Source: Saturnia japonica
Taxonomy: Eukaryota > Arthropoda > Insecta > Lepidoptera > Saturniidae
Direction: 5' to 3'
DNA: 64,000 bases
Assembly (NCBI GenBank): GCA_033032175.1
Contig: CM065329.1
Span: 150,190-214,189, forward strand
In this document: in pieces, positions 20,757-32,067 of the stretch
Numbering within the stretch: the stretch's first letter is position 1
Layout of the letters: every line of letters begins with the position of its first letter
The notes under the pieces: model-generated
Seen by the model: the letters and a program-made list of their open reading frames with translations, nothing else
Databases searched by the model: none
Told to the model about the DNA's origin: nothing
Made by a program: the position numbers and the translations under genes

Positions 20757-21338
20757 TTCGGAAAGCGATCGAGAGCGCGAGCGCACACGTCCGTTCACGT
20801 CAGCGGTCGAAATCGGAATCGCTTTTTTTTTTTTAGAACTGACTACACTGTTAGCCTTAGGGGCCCTAAAGCCGCTGCGGCTTTTACAGCTTCACCGGAC
20901 TTGGGGGCGAGCACAGAGGGCATCAGCCGCGAAAGTTTCGTGGACGACTCTCACGAGGGTGCCAAAGTGGCCGGACCTCGGTTCGGGCGGTCGTCGCGTT
21001 CGCAAATAGGTCGCGATCTATTCGAATCCCTACACCTACGATTCGAGCTAACTAAATATACACATAGGCACGTTCCCTTCCTCCTGGGAGGAAGGAAGGA
21101 ACCGTGCGTATGTGTATTCAGTAATCGGAATGTTTCTACACTAACTAGCGCTGACAAACTAGCGTAAAAAAAGAAAAAAAAAGGTCCCTCACAGAACCTA
21201 TGTACCTGTGTGGTGTGCACGTGTGTATGTTCATACGTGTGTAGTGTTGTATGTAGGTAGCTAAGTGATGCACGTACAGTGTCACTTGTATCGCGCGGGC
21301 GGTTGCCTGACCCAAGGGTTTCACACCGAGGAACGGAC

Positions 21339-23802
21339 CTAGGCTTGGGTTACCGCTAGAGAGGGTGGACGTGACGGGTGTGCTGGAGCGAAATTGACCG
21401 CCCGCCCTCTGCGGAGAGAACGGTGGTTACGCGGGCGTGGGCGCTGGCACGCTCTGTTTGGAGAGACGGATGTGTAATATTTATTCGAATTTTCGATGTG
21501 ATCGTCGGGATCAATAAAAATATTGCGCGGCCGGCGTTTGCACCGGATGTCCGTGGGTGCCGGAACATAAGTGGCGGCTGTTTTTATTAACGGATTCGCG
21601 TGGTTCGACGCGGTGTCGAAATACGAACGGGAGAGCTGTTTAACGTAGGCATGTATCGAAGGAAGCTCCATATCTCTATGGAGATCTACGCTTCGAACAT
21701 ACCACGGGGCCCCGGTGAGACGATAGAGGAACCTATTCTGTATCGATTGTAACCGTTTGAAACTCGACTCGGACATATGTGCGAACACGGCGCAACTGTA
21801 TGTCAAAATTGGTCGAATACACGTCTTGTAGAGCGTGAGCTTATGTCGCGTGGATATTTTACTCACCGAACACAACAGAGGATGCAACCGGCCCAGGACC
21901 CACGCGGCCCTGTTCCTAACCTTACGGATGTGGGGTCTAAAAGAGAGCCTACTATCTAGGGTTACCCCTAGATATTTGGTCTCTCTTACATACGGAATCG
22001 GATTATCGTAGAGCTTAACAGGTTTAAGCTTCCACGGTATCTGTGACGAATCCGCATCGAAGAGCATCGCGGCGCTCTTCGAGGGATTAACGGCTATACG
22101 CCACTCGTTAAACCACTTCCCGAGAGTGGTCACGGAGCGTTGGACTTTGTGTCTGAGGTCGGATCTATTCCTATCTGAGGCATATAAGACTGTATCGTCA
22201 GCGTATAGCCCTACCTCGACCTCCGGGAGTCGAGGTAAGTCACTGACGTACAGGTTAAACGGGAAGCGTTGCGCTCTTGCCGGGCTTACGGATACCTATG
22301 ACTATTGCCTTTTTCCAGGCGGCTGGAAAATGGCAGTGGACTATGGCTACATTGAAGATGCAGACCAATAGAGCTATGAGGCGATCAGGAAGAAGCCTAA
22401 GTACTTCATTCCTGATCCCGTCGGGACCTGGTGCTTTTCTGAGCTTAAGGCTTTTTATAATGGAAAGAACCTCCTCAGACGTGACTGGGGACAGGGAGGC
22501 TGTCGCGGGGAGCTTATCCAGCTCCCGCACGCATCCATCGATACCCTCGACCCGGTCGGTATTTGCATCGACACTGTTCGGAGAGCACTGGCTCTCCAAA
22601 CAAGTGGCGAGGCACTCCGCCTTGTCGCTGCTATCGAAGGCGAGCGGTATACCGGGACCCCTCTCGAGGGGGGGCATAAGATAAGAAGCCTCTATTTTGA
22701 GGCTGCGAGCTAGTTTCCAGTAAGCCAGATGCGACGGCCTTAGCCCTTCGACGAGGGCGTCCCATCTGTGACTCCTGAGTTCTAATATGCGGGCTCTAAC
22801 CGCTCTCTGAAGCGCGCGTAAGCGTGCGCGGTTTTCCTCGGTCGGATAGTGGTCGTGCGCACGAGTCGCCGCGTTCTTTTCCGTCAACAACGCCCGCACG
22901 TCGGCAGGGAGTACGAAGCGGCGATCGCTCGCCTCTTCGACCTCTCTCGAGGCCTCTCCGATGCCGACCTGCAGGTGGTCGACCAGGGAATCGATCGCGA
23001 GATCTACATCCGCAACGGACCCCAATACGTCCGGGATCCTATCTAAACTGGACGAGGACGGCCTGTCCGCAAGATAATGTTTTAACTTAGCATAGTCAAC
23101 CACTTGGACGGAAGGAGGGCTAGAGTCGTCTGGTTGACCTAGCTGCATGATGACCGGACGGTGGTCGGAGTCGAGCTCGTGTACGACCCGAATGAGTCGT
23201 AACCGAAGCGCGATACCTTTAATGAGAGCTACATCAAGCACTGTCGGTATACAGTTGTCTTGAAAGTGGGTGGGAGTGGGTGGCGCTATGACATCAAAGT
23301 TTAGCACGTTCGTTAGCTCTTCGAGTTTAACACCATTTCTGGAGTCTCTCCAATTGCCAAACGAAGTGTGTCCACAATTGAGGTCACCCGCTATAATGAC
23401 CGATTCACCGAGCGAAAGTAGCTTTTCTAGGTCAGGCCTGAGAGGCACTTTCCTCGGCGAGAGATAAACTGAAACTAACGTTATGGACGGGTGGTCGGTC
23501 ATTCCTAGTCTACACACGGATACTTCCATATTGGTAAGTATCGGAGGATCTACCGGCGTACAATATAACGATCGTTTGTAATAAATGAGAGTGCCGCCCC
23601 CGCGGCCGGCCCGGTCATTTCTTACAATATTGTAGTTCGCGATTTTAGGATCACGTTTACTACGCTTTAAGAGCGTCTCCTGCACTAAAAGAACATCTAC
23701 TTGGTGACCTTTAAGAAAGGTCGCGACGAGATCACGCTGCGGAAGTAGGCTTCGCGCGTTAAAAAATGAAAGATTTAACGCTTTCGGTTTAAACTTAGCC
23801 AT
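21339..23802 (-). pseudogene. Jockey ORF2, copy 2, with a deletion in the RT core
   Basis: The N-terminal half (23802-22255, 515 aa) has the full endonuclease (QETLLKRSK, GDLNCGHTS, LDSDHRP) and the start of RT up to KPGKSATLP. The next codons belong to FNLYVSDLP, so by comparison with copy 3 about 144 codons are missing. That loss removes RT motif A (FFDVAKAFD) and the GVPQGS motif and shifts the frame. The rest (YADDTVLY, then 264 aa from 22133) is in another frame to the stop at 21339. It cannot encode an active reverse transcriptase, although its endonuclease half is open. Confidence 0.85.
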
Positions 23803-23811
23803 TGAAAGGCC

Positions 23812-25683
23812 CTAATTTTTATTACTCGCCTCGCGATCGAGACGTTGTAGTGTCTCTACGAGGCGGGGGAACGCGCAAGCGGTCTTGATGAGACCGAAGC
23901 GCTCCAAATGGTCGTTGTATTCGATGAGCTCGCGGATATCGTGCTCGCGGGTGAGCAGTATCATTAGGTCGTTACTATTGACGACAGTGTTAAAGGGCGC
24001 GCGGGGCGCGGGAATATCCATAGCCATAAGGGCCTGTGGATTGGGGCGGCGGGGGCCCCATGCGTTCTGCGATGAACGCACGGGTTGCGGTTGCACCACG
24101 CGGGGTGCGGAGGAGCCAGCGGCGGCCGGGAGCTGGCGCGGGACCGGCAGCGCGGGAAATTCCCCTGACGCCAGCAGGGGTTGCGCTTTGATGGCTGAGG
24201 TGGGGGGCACCGCCCGGGGGGCCGCCTGCCTCTGTGTACGTGGCCGCGTGGTACGCGGGGCCTTGGGGCAACCGCGATAATTCGCGGGATGCCCCTCCTC
24301 CCCGCATAACACGCAGCTCGGGGGGACGACGGAGTCACGCTCGCGCGTGCACTCCCGTGTGGGGTGGTCCTCTCGGCACTTTACGCACCGCGGACGAGAA
24401 TGACAGTTACGGGCAGCGTGCCCGTACAGCTGGCAGTTGTGGCACTGCGCAGGCTGGTGGTTTTTGTATGGGGGCTCCACGTTAATCCCGGAGAGCCCGC
24501 ACACCGTCTCTAGCTGGAAGATGGCCTTTCCCTCGGGGGAAAGGTCCAATATGGCCACTACCATTTGTAGTGGCCGCTTATCTTTACTGTACATCCGGTG
24601 TACTTCCCGGATGGGATAACTTTGCTCCTTGAGCGAGGAGCACACCTCCGACGGGTCGAGCTCCACCGGAATGCGGCGGATGACCACTCGGAGGACGCGC
24701 TCCTCCGCGAGGGAATACGTATAAAATTGCAGAGCTTTCTGCCGGAGGAGGGTGGTGAGTTTACGGTGAGTTTCCGAAGAACTCACCGAAATAGAAATCC
24801 CGTTGACTATATTTCTAGCCTTGTGGTACTCGAGTTTGAGTCTGCGCATCTCATTGCAGACTCCCATCCAGGCCGCCTTGTCCCGGATTATAATTGGAGG
24901 TGGGGCACGCTCTTTTTTCCCGCCGGCGGGCGCGGGGAGCTGGGAGGACGCGGGGGCGGCGGCGTCCCTGACTACTGCCTTAGCTATTACCTTAGGCGCC
25001 GGTTGAGCAGTCGGACTGCTACGCGCCGTTCGCTTACGCGACGCCACGACGGTGAAGCCGTCGTTCTCGGTATCCATCTCCGGAGATGGATCCGGCCTCG
25101 CGGGCGAGTCTTGTTCGACCGGAAGGGCCGAAAACGAATTTTTCGTCTTTAACGCGGTTTCCGTGGATCGCGCGGGACGGACGTACGAGCTATTTTTGGC
25201 AACCCTAGATTGTGATCGCGAATTACGCGGCCCTCGCCTAACGGAGACGGGGCTTGACCCGCGCGATTGGCTATTCGGGACAGGGGGCGTGGCCGCAGGC
25301 GTGGCCACGGCCCCGGATGACGCGGCGGAGGGGCGCGCAACGCTGGGTGCGACGCCGACTGGCGCGGCGCCAGTCGGTATAACGGTCGGAATAACGGTCG
25401 TGGCCGTGACGTCATCGGCCGCCTTGCTACCTGAAGCGGCCGCCTCGCTACCTGTAGGGGCCTGACGGGTCGCTGTCGCAGCGGTGCGACGCGCGGCGGG
25501 AGCGTTATTACTATTACTATTTTTGAATTCCTCCATGACGGAGGGACAACGTACAACGACGAAGTTTTGAAATTGGAGTTGCGCGAACTCCATAGACTTG
25601 ATTTTGGCCTGTAACTTGCCTATGCAAGCGGCCAGATCGGTGACGTTTGCCATGGCGGCAGAAGGGGGAGGACACTGGGACAT
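23812..25683 (-). CDS. Jockey ORF1 (Gag), copy 2, 623 aa
   Basis: Open from MSQCPPPSAAM to EASNKN. The N-terminal part has a short coiled coil (LAACIGKLQAKIKSMEFAQL) and a long Ala/Pro/Ser-rich linker. A PRE_C2HC-like RNA-binding region follows (ERVLRVVIRRIPVELDPSEV, then HRMYSKDKRPLQMVV). Three knuckles come next: CHNCQLYGHAARNC, CVKCREDHPTREC and CVLCGEEGHPANYRGC. This order is typical of Jockey-clade Gags, which coat the element RNA. The stop is 9 nt before the ORF2 start, whereas in copy 3 the ORFs overlap. It is unusually GC-rich for this window. Confidence 0.85.
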   Translation of the reverse strand: MSQCPPPSAAMANVTDLAACIGKLQAKIKSMEFAQLQFQNFVVVRCPSVMEEFKNSNSNNAPAARRTAATATRQAPTGSEAAASGSKAADDVTATTVIPTVIPTGAAPVGVAPSVARPSAASSGAVATPAATPPVPNSQSRGSSPVSVRRGPRNSRSQSRVAKNSSYVRPARSTETALKTKNSFSALPVEQDSPARPDPSPEMDTENDGFTVVASRKRTARSSPTAQPAPKVIAKAVVRDAAAPASSQLPAPAGGKKERAPPPIIIRDKAAWMGVCNEMRRLKLEYHKARNIVNGISISVSSSETHRKLTTLLRQKALQFYTYSLAEERVLRVVIRRIPVELDPSEVCSSLKEQSYPIREVHRMYSKDKRPLQMVVAILDLSPEGKAIFQLETVCGLSGINVEPPYKNHQPAQCHNCQLYGHAARNCHSRPRCVKCREDHPTRECTRERDSVVPPSCVLCGEEGHPANYRGCPKAPRTTRPRTQRQAAPRAVPPTSAIKAQPLLASGEFPALPVPRQLPAAAGSSAPRVVQPQPVRSSQNAWGPRRPNPQALMAMDIPAPRAPFNTVVNSNDLMILLTREHDIRELIEYNDHLERFGLIKTACAFPRLVETLQRLDREASNKN

Positions 25684-26721
25684 TTTATTTATTATTTTTA
25701 ATTCAAAGGCCTCCCTGCCTTAGGGGCAGGGGGGTGCGCCAAAAACTTAAAAAGACTATCGGAGTCGGCAAGAGACCTGTGGTCAAGGTGCAATGACACA
25801 CAGGAAGGACCTATCAACCCTAACAAGCCCGGGGCCGAGGACGCAGACCGGTAATTAAACCGGGCTAGGCCCAAACAGGTTCCCGGGGATGGAGTGTGCA
25901 GGATCGGAAGGTTTGGCAGGAGACACCTGGGGCAAGACTATGCGATAACCGCAAAGGCCTAGATTCCCAGGCCCGTCCGAGTCTGGCTGTTTGCCTCTGA
26001 AGGAGACAACCAGCGGGCTGCTCGGGTCACGCCCCGCTCACTTTAGTTAGCACCGTCAGGTATCCAGTGAGCGACCACAAAACCGTGGATTTTACACAAA
26101 AAAAAAAAACAGCAAGTCGCACCGAAAAGTGCGGTTTACCGCGAGCGTTTGACACCCGTTTGGTGTACGTTGATATTACCAAAGTATATTTGAAATAAAA
26201 TTCCAAACATACAATCGTAAATAATAGTCACGTGATGGTCAAAATTGAAAACTTTTACAGCTTCACCGGACTTGGGGGCGAGCGCTTAGGGCACTCAGCC
26301 GCGAAAGTTTGTGACGACCCGCACGAGGGTGCCAGAGTGGCCGAACCTCGGCTCGGGCGGTCGTCGCGAATGCGAAAAAGTCGCGATCTAACTAATTCCC
26401 TAATCTTAGGAGAATTCGAGCTAACTAATATATACTCATATGCACGTTCCCCTCCTCCTGGGAGGAAGGAGTGGACCATGCGTATGTGTATTTAATAATC
26501 GGAATGGTTTTTCTACACTAACTAGCGCAATAGTCTAACTAGCGCAAAAAAAGAAAAAAAAAAAGGTCCCTTACAGAACCTATGTACCTGTGTGGTGTGC
26601 ACGTGTGTGTGTTCATACGTGTGTAATGTTGTGTGTGGGTAACTAAGTGTTGCACGTATAGTGTCACTTTGTATCGCGCGGGCGGCTGCCTGACCCAAGG
26701 GCTTCACACCGAGGAACGGAC

Positions 26722-29625
26722 CTAGGCTTGGGTTGCCGCTAGAGAGGGTGGACGTGACGGGTGTGCGGGAGCGAAGTTGACCGCCCGTCCTCTGCGGAGA
26801 GAACGGTGGTTACGCGGGCGTGGGCGGTGGCACGCTCTGTTTGGAGAGACGGTGTCGGCGTAGAACGCGTTAGCTTTTTCGGTTTGGTCGGGCGGGTCAG
26901 TGAATATATTACGCGGCCGGCGTTTTCTCCGGCAGGCGTTGGGGTCGGGAACATAAGAAGCTGCCGCTTTTATTAAGGGGTTCGCGTGGTTCGACGCGGT
27001 GTCGAAATACGAGCGAGAAAGGTGTTTGGCGTATGCATGTATCGAGGGAAGGTCCATATCTCTATGGAGATCCTCCATACGAACAAACCAGGGGGCACCG
27101 GTAAGGCGGTGAAGAAATTTGTTCTGGATAGCTTGTAAGCGTTCCCAGTTATAACTTGGCATATGTGCGAACGCAACGCAGCTATATGTCATGATCGGAC
27201 GGATACACATCTTGTAGAGCGTAAGCTTGTGTCTCGTGGACATTTTGCTTGCAGCACATAACAGAGGATGCAGTCGGGCGAGGGTCCAGGAGGCCCTTTT
27301 CCTAACCAGATTGATGTGGCGTATAAAGGAGAGTCTACTGTCTAGGGTTACACCTAGATATTTGGACGCCTTTTCCCAGGGGATCGGATTACCGAAGAGT
27401 TCAAGGGGATTGTCCTTGAGTTTTTGCGGTATCTGTGTGGCGGTTTTGTCGAAGAGCACCGCTACGCTCTTCGTGGGGTTTATGGCTATTCGCCAGTCGT
27501 TAAACCACTTCCCGAGAGTGGTCACGGCTCTTTGGATTCTACATTTGAGGTTTCTCGTTTGCCTTTGAGAGGAGTATATGACTGTATCGTCAGCGTATAA
27601 GCCTACTTCAACTTTCTCTTCAAGTTTTGGTAGGTCACTGACGTACAGATTGAAGAGGCTAGGTGCCAGAATGGAACCTTGGGGGACGCCTGAGCGTATG
27701 GGATGGGGTGTGGATAGTTCACCTTCCACTCTGTAGCGAAAGGTGCGGTCTTTGAGGTAATCGCGGATGATTTTAACTAATCTATCGGGGACTTCGCGGG
27801 AGTACAGCTTGTAGACTAATCCTTCGTGCCAGACCTTATCGAAGGCCTTGGCTACGTCGAAGAAGACTGCCAGTGTGCGACGGGGTATAGATAACTCGGA
27901 AAAGTTAAACAAAATGTGCTCCGTGAGGCGGTGCACTTGATGAGTGCAAGAATGTCTAGCACGAAAACCGAATTGCTCAGGCGGGTAGAGGTTTTTCTCC
28001 TCTATTACGGATTTGAGACGGTTCAGAAGGATCCGCTCATAGATTTTTCCAAGGGTATTTAGAAGACTGATAGGGCGGTAGCTGTCGGGAAGCGACGTGC
28101 TCTTGCCGGGCTTATGAATACCTATGACAATGGCCGTTTTCCAGACGGCTGGAAAGTGGCAGTTGGCTATGGCTACATTGAATATGCAGACCAATAGAGC
28201 TATGAGGTGATCGGGAAGAAGTTTGAGTACTTCGTTCCTGATACCGTCGGGACCTGGTGACTTTCTAAGCTTAAGGCTTTTGAGAATGGCAGAGATCTCC
28301 TCAGAAGTGACTGGGGACAGGGATTCTGATACCGGGAGCTTATTCAGCTCCTCCACGCGGGCTTCGATGTCTCTGACTCGGTCGGTGTTCTTGACGCTGT
28401 TCGGGGAGCACTGGCTCTCCAGACAAGCGGCAAGGCACTCCGCCTTGTCGATGATATCGAAAGCGGGTGTAGTGCCGGGACCCCTTTCGAGGGGGGGCAT
28501 GCGAGGTTGGGCGTCTATTTTAAGGGCGTGGGCTACTTTCCAATAAGTCAGATGTGACGGCCTTAGCCCTTCGACTAGGGTGTCCCATCTGTGACTTTTG
28601 AGCTCGGTTATACGGGCTTTAACCGCTCTCTGAAGTGCGCGTAATCGTGCGCGGTTTGCATCGGTCGGATAAGAGTCATGCGCACGAGTCGCAGCGTTCT
28701 TCTCCGTCATCAACGCTCGCACGTCGGCAGGGAGTACAAAGCGGCGATCGTTCGCCGCTTCGACCTCTCTCGAGGCCTCTCCGATGCCGACTTGGAGGTG
28801 GTCAACTAGGGAGTCGATTGCGAGATCTACGTGCGCAACTGACTCTAACACGTCCGGGACCCTAACGAGACTGGGCGAGGACTGCCTATCCGCGAGGTAG
28901 TGTTTTAATTTTGCATAGTCAACCGTTGTGACTGTAGGAGGGCTGGAGTCATCTAGTTGTCCTAGCTGTAGGATGACCGGGCGATGGTCGGAGTCGAGTT
29001 CGTGTACGACCCGAATGAGTCGTACCTGAAGCGCGATATTTTTCAGGAGGGCTATGTCGAGCACTGTCGGTGTACAGTGATCTTGAAAGTGGGTGGGAGT
29101 GGGAGGCGCTATGACGTCAAAGTTTAACTCGTCCGACAACCCTTCGAGAATAACCCCATTGCTGGTGTCTCTCCAATTGTTGAAGGACGTGTGTCCACTG
29201 TTGAGGTCACCTGCGATAATGACCGATGTGCCGAGCGAGAGTAGCTTCTGTAGGTCAGACCTGAGAGGTACTTTCGTCGGTGAGAGGTACACGGATACGA
29301 TCGTTATGGACGGATGATCGGTCATTCCTAGTCTACACGCGGATACTTCCATATTGGTAAGTATCGGAGGATCTATCGGCATGCAATACAACGAGCGCTT
29401 GTAGTAAATGAGAGTGCCGCCCCCTCGGCCGTCGCGGTCATTTCTAATGATGTTATAGTTTGCGATACTCGGATTGCGTTTACCACGCTTTAAGAGCGTT
29501 TCCTGTACTAAGAGAATGTCTATTTGGTGATCTTTAAGATAAGTCGCGACGAGATCACGCTGCGGATATAAGTTCCGCGCATTAAAGAAAGAGATGTTTA
29601 AACCTCTCGGCTTGAGTTTAGCCAT
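26722..29625 (-). CDS. Jockey ORF2: AP endonuclease and reverse transcriptase, 967 aa
   Basis: One open frame. The endonuclease has N15-A-R, Q41/E42 (VQETLLKRG), GDLN at 139-142 and SDHRP at 212-216, which are the metal- and DNA-binding residues of AP-like LINE endonucleases. The reverse transcriptase has SYRPISLL (515-522), motif A FFDVAKAFDKVWH with catalytic D590, SGVPQGSILAP (645-654) and motif C YADDTVIY with D679/D680. The thumb and C-terminal part contain YLGVTLDSRLSF and GAPWFVR. There is no RNase H. It nicks target DNA and reverse-transcribes the element RNA. The start codon overlaps the ORF1 stop in ATGGCTAA, pointing to coupled translation. All key residues are present. Confidence 0.92.
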   Translation of the reverse strand: MAKLKPRGLNISFFNARNLYPQRDLVATYLKDHQIDILLVQETLLKRGKRNPSIANYNIIRNDRDGRGGGTLIYYKRSLYCMPIDPPILTNMEVSACRLGMTDHPSITIVSVYLSPTKVPLRSDLQKLLSLGTSVIIAGDLNSGHTSFNNWRDTSNGVILEGLSDELNFDVIAPPTPTHFQDHCTPTVLDIALLKNIALQVRLIRVVHELDSDHRPVILQLGQLDDSSPPTVTTVDYAKLKHYLADRQSSPSLVRVPDVLESVAHVDLAIDSLVDHLQVGIGEASREVEAANDRRFVLPADVRALMTEKNAATRAHDSYPTDANRARLRALQRAVKARITELKSHRWDTLVEGLRPSHLTYWKVAHALKIDAQPRMPPLERGPGTTPAFDIIDKAECLAACLESQCSPNSVKNTDRVRDIEARVEELNKLPVSESLSPVTSEEISAILKSLKLRKSPGPDGIRNEVLKLLPDHLIALLVCIFNVAIANCHFPAVWKTAIVIGIHKPGKSTSLPDSYRPISLLNTLGKIYERILLNRLKSVIEEKNLYPPEQFGFRARHSCTHQVHRLTEHILFNFSELSIPRRTLAVFFDVAKAFDKVWHEGLVYKLYSREVPDRLVKIIRDYLKDRTFRYRVEGELSTPHPIRSGVPQGSILAPSLFNLYVSDLPKLEEKVEVGLYADDTVIYSSQRQTRNLKCRIQRAVTTLGKWFNDWRIAINPTKSVAVLFDKTATQIPQKLKDNPLELFGNPIPWEKASKYLGVTLDSRLSFIRHINLVRKRASWTLARLHPLLCAASKMSTRHKLTLYKMCIRPIMTYSCVAFAHMPSYNWERLQAIQNKFLHRLTGAPWFVRMEDLHRDMDLPSIHAYAKHLSRSYFDTASNHANPLIKAAASYVPDPNACRRKRRPRNIFTDPPDQTEKANAFYADTVSPNRACHRPRPRNHRSLRRGRAVNFAPAHPSRPPSLAATQA

Positions 29626-31480
29626 TGAGAGGCCTGAGTTTGGCGGCTTCGCGATCGAGACGCTGTAACGTCTCTACGAGCCTGGGAAAGGCAGCTATGG
29701 TTTCGACGAAACCGTACTGCTCCATATGGGTCTTGTATGCGAGGACTTCGCGTATCTCATGCTCACGAATGGGCGATAACATAAGGTCATCCATTGTGGT
29801 GACGCGGGACGCTGGAGCGCGTGGTGCTGGGGCGCGGGGCGCTGGAGCGCGGGGCGCGGGGATGTCCATAGCCATAAGGGGCTGTGGTTTGGGGGCCCAT
29901 GCGTTCTGAGTCGAACGCACGGGTTTGGGCTGCACCTGGGGTGCGGGGGGGCCTACGGTCGCCTGAGTGCGGCGGGGGGCAGGGAGGGACGGAAAGACCT
30001 CTGGATTTAGCAGAGGTTGCGCCCGGGGCCCTAAGGCGGGGGGTGCCCGATGAGGGGCAGCCTGCCAAGGGCGGCGGGGTTGCGTGGTGCGCGGGGCCTT
30101 GGGGCATCCGCGATAGTTCGCAGGATGTCCCTCCTCCCTGCACAGTACGCAGCTCGGGGGGGTGTTAGAGTCACGCTGACGCGTGCACTCCCTAGTTGGG
30201 TGGTCTTCGAGGCACTTAACGCACCTCGGACGAAGGAAGCAGTTGCGGGCGGAGTGTCCGTACAACTGGCAGTTGTGGCATTGGGAGGGCTTCGAGTTTT
30301 TGTATGGTGGCTCTACGGATATTCCGGAGAGCTCGCACACTGTTTCTAGGTTAAAGATTTTTTTGCCCTCAGGCGTTTTGTCTAGTATTAAAACGAGCAT
30401 TGGAAGGGCTCGCTTGTCTTTATTGTACATCCGATGTACCTCTCGGATGGGGAATTGTTGATGCTCAATGGAGGAAAAGACTTCCTCGGGTGTAATCTCG
30501 ACCGGGATGCGCCGAAGCACAACCCGTAGGACACGCTCCTCTTCGAGGGCGTAAGTGTAGTAGGGAATGTTCCTACTACGGAGGAGGGTGGTCAACTTGC
30601 GATGGCAGTTTGGTGTGCTCATCGTCAGGGAGATGCCTGTCGCGATATTACGCGCTTTAGTGTACCCTATCTTTAGCGTTTTAAGCTCATTGGTGAGCTT
30701 TGTCCAGACAGTTTTGTCGTGGATAATTATCGGGGGGGGTTTTTGCTTCTTACCGACGACCGGTTCGTCGGTATTCGAGGAGGGTGCGGGGGCGGCAGAG
30801 CCGTTAACAGTTTTTGAAGTTTTAGCCGCGTTTTCCTCAACGGGGCTATCACGGGGCGCGCGTTTGCGGGATTTGACGACCGTGAATTCGTCATTTTCCG
30901 CGGTAGGTTCGGTCGGGATTATGATTGGTTCCTGGAAGTGGAGCGAGAGTTCCATTTCCGAGGAAGGGGTTGGACTCACTGGTGCGTCCATATCTGTTTC
31001 GGCTGGAAGGGCCGAAAAAGAGTTGTACACCGGTGTTGATTTGGTTGCCGCGGGGGCAACGGGTTTAGCGGGGCGGCCATAGGGACCGGGGGTAAAAGAT
31101 CGCTGTTGCGATTTTGCTCGGGACTTAATGGGGGCGTGGCTCGCGCTTGCGAGGTTAGTGGGGTGGGGGTACTCGGTCGCAGGGACCGAGGCGGGTCGCG
31201 TGAAACCTGGTGGCGCGGCGGCGGGTGAGATCGCGGCGGAGGTGGAGGGGATGGCGTGCGCGGTAACGGCGCTCTGGTTGGCTGACTGCGGACGTAGCGA
31301 GTCCGCCATCTGTGACCGACTTCTATACTCATTGCTGAGCTCGGGCATGTGGAGGGACATAAAATTAACTAGGCGCTGGTTTTCGGCTTCCAGCTGCCTA
31401 AAACGTATTTCTAATTCCGCGAGTTTTGATTCGGCCATCGCGGTGGCTGTTTGGAGGACGGGGGAAGTGAATTTATTCAC
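29618..31480 (-). CDS. Jockey ORF1 (Gag), 620 aa, intact
   Basis: Starts MNKFTSPVLQTATAM. N-terminal coiled coil (LAELEIRFRQLEAENQRLVNF), a disordered Pro/Ser/Thr linker, a PRE_C2HC-like domain (RVLRVVLRRIPVEITPEEVF; HRMYNKDKRALPMLV), then knuckles CHNCQLYGHSARNC, CVKCLEDHPTREC and CVLCREEGHPANYRGC. The C-terminus (EIREVLAYKTHMEQYGFVETI) is conserved in copies 1 and 2. A short Ala-Pro-Arg repeat (PAPRAPAPRAPAPRAPAS) before it is expanded relative to copy 2. Gag binds the element RNA and forms the retrotransposition particle. Confidence 0.9.
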   Translation of the reverse strand: MNKFTSPVLQTATAMAESKLAELEIRFRQLEAENQRLVNFMSLHMPELSNEYRSRSQMADSLRPQSANQSAVTAHAIPSTSAAISPAAAPPGFTRPASVPATEYPHPTNLASASHAPIKSRAKSQQRSFTPGPYGRPAKPVAPAATKSTPVYNSFSALPAETDMDAPVSPTPSSEMELSLHFQEPIIIPTEPTAENDEFTVVKSRKRAPRDSPVEENAAKTSKTVNGSAAPAPSSNTDEPVVGKKQKPPPIIIHDKTVWTKLTNELKTLKIGYTKARNIATGISLTMSTPNCHRKLTTLLRSRNIPYYTYALEEERVLRVVLRRIPVEITPEEVFSSIEHQQFPIREVHRMYNKDKRALPMLVLILDKTPEGKKIFNLETVCELSGISVEPPYKNSKPSQCHNCQLYGHSARNCFLRPRCVKCLEDHPTRECTRQRDSNTPPSCVLCREEGHPANYRGCPKAPRTTQPRRPWQAAPHRAPPALGPRAQPLLNPEVFPSLPAPRRTQATVGPPAPQVQPKPVRSTQNAWAPKPQPLMAMDIPAPRAPAPRAPAPRAPASRVTTMDDLMLSPIREHEIREVLAYKTHMEQYGFVETIAAFPRLVETLQRLDREAAKLRPLNG

Positions 31481-32067
31481 CTCCCTGCCTGGAGGGCAGG
31501 GGGGTACGCCGAATGAATTTAACGGGCTATCCGAGCCCGGAGCAATGAGACCTGTGTGTCACGGTGTAATGAAACACAGGAAAGTACCTATCGTTTCCCT
31601 AGGGGAGTCCCTAGCAGTCTTGTGGCAGAGGACGCAGGCCGGTATATACCGTGGCTCCGCCCAAACAACCACAAGGATGGATGGTAAGGATAGGAAGGGT
31701 TGGGTAGGAGACACCTGGGGCTTAACTATGCAAAAAGGCAAAGGCTAAGATTCCCAGGCCCGTCCGAGTTATCGTTTACCTCAGAAGGAAGTAACCGGAG
31801 AGCGCTCGGGTCACGCCCCGTTCGTCTTCGTTAGCACCGTTAGGTATCCGACGAACGACCACTAAACCGTGGATTTGCGTGTCTTTTGAAACAGGATTTC
31901 GCGCTGAAAAGCGCGTTTATTATCGTACTGAAAAGTACGGTTTTTTCGTGTGCACCGAAGTGCTACACGAAATGTGCGAGCGAGACGGCACTATGCGCGC
32001 AACGAGTACCTAGATACTCGCTACACAACAATAACACCGACCTCGCTATAACACGCGGTATGAATAG

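Larger units (their letters stand above)
17957..20820 (-). mobile_element. Jockey LINE, copy 1 (3'-truncated, deleted Gag)
   Basis: The 5' UTR (19952-20820) is almost identical to that of copy 3 and begins at the same terminal sequence (GAAATCGGAATC). ORF1 is reduced to 109 codons by an internal deletion. ORF2 is open but ends in the reverse transcriptase after QFGFRARHS at 17957. The 5' end lies 2 bp from the poly(A) tail of copy 2, in the same orientation. Confidence 0.85.
20823..26170 (-). mobile_element. Jockey LINE, copy 2 (diverged subfamily, RT deleted)
   Basis: Runs from a 5' UTR (about 26170-25684) through an open 623-aa ORF1 and a deleted ORF2 to a 3' UTR and poly(A) (12 Ts at 20823-20834). 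It is clearly diverged from copies 1 and 3 in both ORFs, so it is a separate subfamily. Its 5' UTR lacks the 111-bp repeats. The 80 bp at 26171-26251 between it and copy 3 match neither element. Confidence 0.85.

Noticed and set aside
23885..25465. Long plus-strand open frames opposite the Jockey ORF1
   Set aside because: They are antisense shadows of a GC-rich Gag gene; the minus-strand frame has the zinc knuckles.
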